Assembly (NCBI GenBank): GCA_016800925.1
Contig: JABCPU010000321.1
Span: forward strand, 1 to 64,000
Length of the DNA stretch: 64,000 nt
Reading direction: 5' to 3'
DNA from: Suillus spraguei
Taxonomy: Eukaryota; Basidiomycota; Agaricomycetes; Boletales; Suillaceae
Shown: one piece after another, positions 62,260 to 64,000 of the stretch
Position numbering within the stretch: the stretch's first letter is position 1
How the letters are laid out: each line of letters begins with the position of its first letter
Translations under genes and position numbers: made by a program
The notes under the pieces: generated by a model
The model's input: the letters and a program-made list of their open reading frames with translations, nothing else
The model's database searches: none
What the model was told of the DNA's origin: nothing

Positions 62260-64000
62260 AGTCGAGTTCCATGAATTGAGTCCCTAAGTCTGTGTATCTC
62301 GGGACTCGGGACTCGATCCTCGAAATTAGGGACTCAATGATCGATAGTCCGAATTCAGGCTTCACACTCGGGACTCAGGAAAGTGTGAGGCAGCACAATG
62401 TGAGGCAACAGACTTTGACCCACACATTGTGACTGCCGAACACCGAACACCGGCAGCCGGCAATCGGGACTCAGGACTGACACCAATGTGAAAAATATGA
62501 ATTCACATATAGTGAGTGCCAAATCCCAAACTCGGCAGCCGGAGCTCAGGACTCGGGACTCAGAACAATGTGAAAGATGTGAATTCACATATCATAAATG
62601 ACGAACTCCGAATCCCGGCAGCCGGCACTCGGGACTCGGGACTCAGAATAATGTGCAAGTCATTGATCCACACATGTTGAGGGCCGAACTCCGAACCCCG
62701 GCAGCCAGCAGTCCGGACTTGGGACTCAGAAGAACGAGAAAGATATTGAGTCCTACATGTAAAGTGCCGAACGCCGAATGCCGAACCCTGTGAAAGATAC
62801 TGATTCCCACATATCAAGTGGCGAACCCGGAACCCCGGCAGCCGGAACTCGGGACTCGGGACACACAACATTGTGAATGATATTGATGCACACATGTTAA
62901 GTGGCGAACGCCGACTGCCGAGCCCCGGCACCCGGAACTCGGCACTCGGTACTCACAATAATCCACACATGTTGAGTGCCGAACCCCGAACTCCGGCAGC
63001 CGGAACTCGGGACTCACAACATTGTGAAAGATACTGATTCCCATATGTAAAGTGCCTAACCCCGAACCCCGGCAGCCGGAACTCGGGACTCGGGACACAC
63101 AACATTGTGAATAATATTGATGCACACATGTTAAGTCCCGAACGCCGACTGCCGAGGCCCGGCACCCGGAACTCGGCACTCGGCACTCAGAATAATCCAC
63201 ACATGTTGAGTGCCGAACCCCGAACTCCGGCAGCCGGAACTCGGGACTCACAATATTGTGAATGATTTTGATGCACACATGTTAAGTGGCGAACGCCGAC
63301 TGCCGAGCCCCGGCACCCGGAACTCGGCACTCGGCACTCACAATGATCCACACATGTTGAGTGCCGAACCCCGAACTCCGGCAGCCAGAACTCGGGACTC
63401 ACAACATTGTGAAAGATACTGATTCCCATATGTAAAGTGCCTAACCCCGAACCCCGGCAGCCGGAACTCGGGACTCGGGACACACAACATTGTGAATGAT
63501 ATTGATGCACACATGTTAAGTCCCGAACGCCGACTGCCGAGCCCCGGCACCCGGAACTCGGACTCGGCACTCAGAATAATCCACACATGTTGGGTGCCGA
63601 ACCCCGAACTCCGGCAGCCGGGACTCGGGACTCGGGACTCACAACATTGTGAATGATATGGATGCACACATGTGAAGTGCCGAACGCCGACTGCCGAGGC
63701 CCGGCACCCGGAACTCGGGACTCGGGACTCGGACCGGGACTCACAACATTGTGCATGATATGGATGCACACATGTGAAGTGCCGAACGCCGACTGCCGAG
63801 GCCCGGCACCCGGAACTCGGGACTCGGCACTCAGAATAATGTGAAAGTTATTGATCCACATATGTTGACTGCCGAACCCCGCACTGTCGCACAGATATCT
63901 ATTTCGTCTCGAACCTTGATTGCTGAACCCCAAACCATGAAATCCGGTAGTCCACAATTGTGGGGTTCAGGGTTCGGTACCTAAGATTCATGACTCGCCA
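62260..64000. repeat. CpG-rich satellite array with higher-order structure
   Basis: From about 62260 to the window edge the sequence repeats blocks such as CCCCGGCAGCCGGAACTCGG, ACTCGGGACTCGG, CACAACATTGTGAA, GATGCACACATGTTAAGT and CGAACGCCGACTGCCGAG. A larger unit recurs, for example starting at about 62833, 63063 and 63452. The long minus-strand frames here are translations of the repeat and not genes. Early units (62260-62600) are more diverged than later ones. The array continues past the right edge. Confidence 0.85.

Noticed and set aside
62355..63957. Long overlapping minus-strand frames rich in Ser/Cys/Arg/Gly
   Set aside because: They translate a satellite repeat; the same peptide recurs with each unit and has no independent coding signal.

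Overview
This window looks like nuclear DNA of a mushroom-forming basidiomycete (Agaricomycetes). The genes have many short introns of about 45-60 nt. The recognisable families are basidiomycete-type: a flavin-dependent halogenase, an adenylation-thiolation-thioesterase (A-T-TE) quinone-synthetase-like enzyme, a GH79 glycosidase, KDZ transposons, DUF6533-type membrane proteins and a TET/JBP-type dioxygenase. Boletales is my guess for the order, from the families seen; it is an inference.

Layout. 1-3430 is transposon debris: an LTR-like repeat, then a Tc1/mariner element (TA target duplication) with a hAT element (8-bp target duplication) nested in it. 3933-10080 is a divergent pair: a flavin-dependent halogenase (minus) and an A-T-TE synthetase of the atromentin-synthetase type (plus), which share an 870-bp promoter region. 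They are a plausible mini-cluster for a chlorinated aromatic metabolite. 10785-16662 holds two tandem paralogues of an unrecognised membrane protein. 17438-24592 is ordinary gene space: a GH79-type glycosidase, the La RNA-binding protein and a small membrane protein. 25464-29310 carries two decayed WD40-TPR genes.

From 29.5 kb to the end the window is repeat-dominated. 29511-38092 is an 8.6-kb KDZ DNA transposon with terminal inverted repeats, a CxC2-type KDZ transposase (plus) and three accessory genes (minus). 38130-49000 is a tandem array of four copies, two of them 5' fragments, of a DUF6533-type seven-helix gene, with two MITEs whose empty sites survive in neighbouring paralogues. 49148-51963 and 55335-59640 are two truncated Ty3/gypsy elements in opposite orientation, each with an extra ORF after the chromodomain. 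The second is interrupted by an LTR-like repeat that itself holds a 1.35-kb solo LTR. At 60854-62160 is a TET/JBP-family Fe(II)/2-oxoglutarate dioxygenase gene, lying between a duplicated palindromic repeat and a CpG-rich satellite array that runs to the right edge.

Cross-cutting caution: several reading frames that are otherwise well conserved break by exactly one missing base inside a homopolymer (about 8683, 12028, 26046, 32217, 33779 and 35047). Homopolymer undercalling in the assembly is at least as likely as real pseudogenisation, so frameshift notes should be read with that in mind. I found no tRNA, rRNA or CRISPR features.
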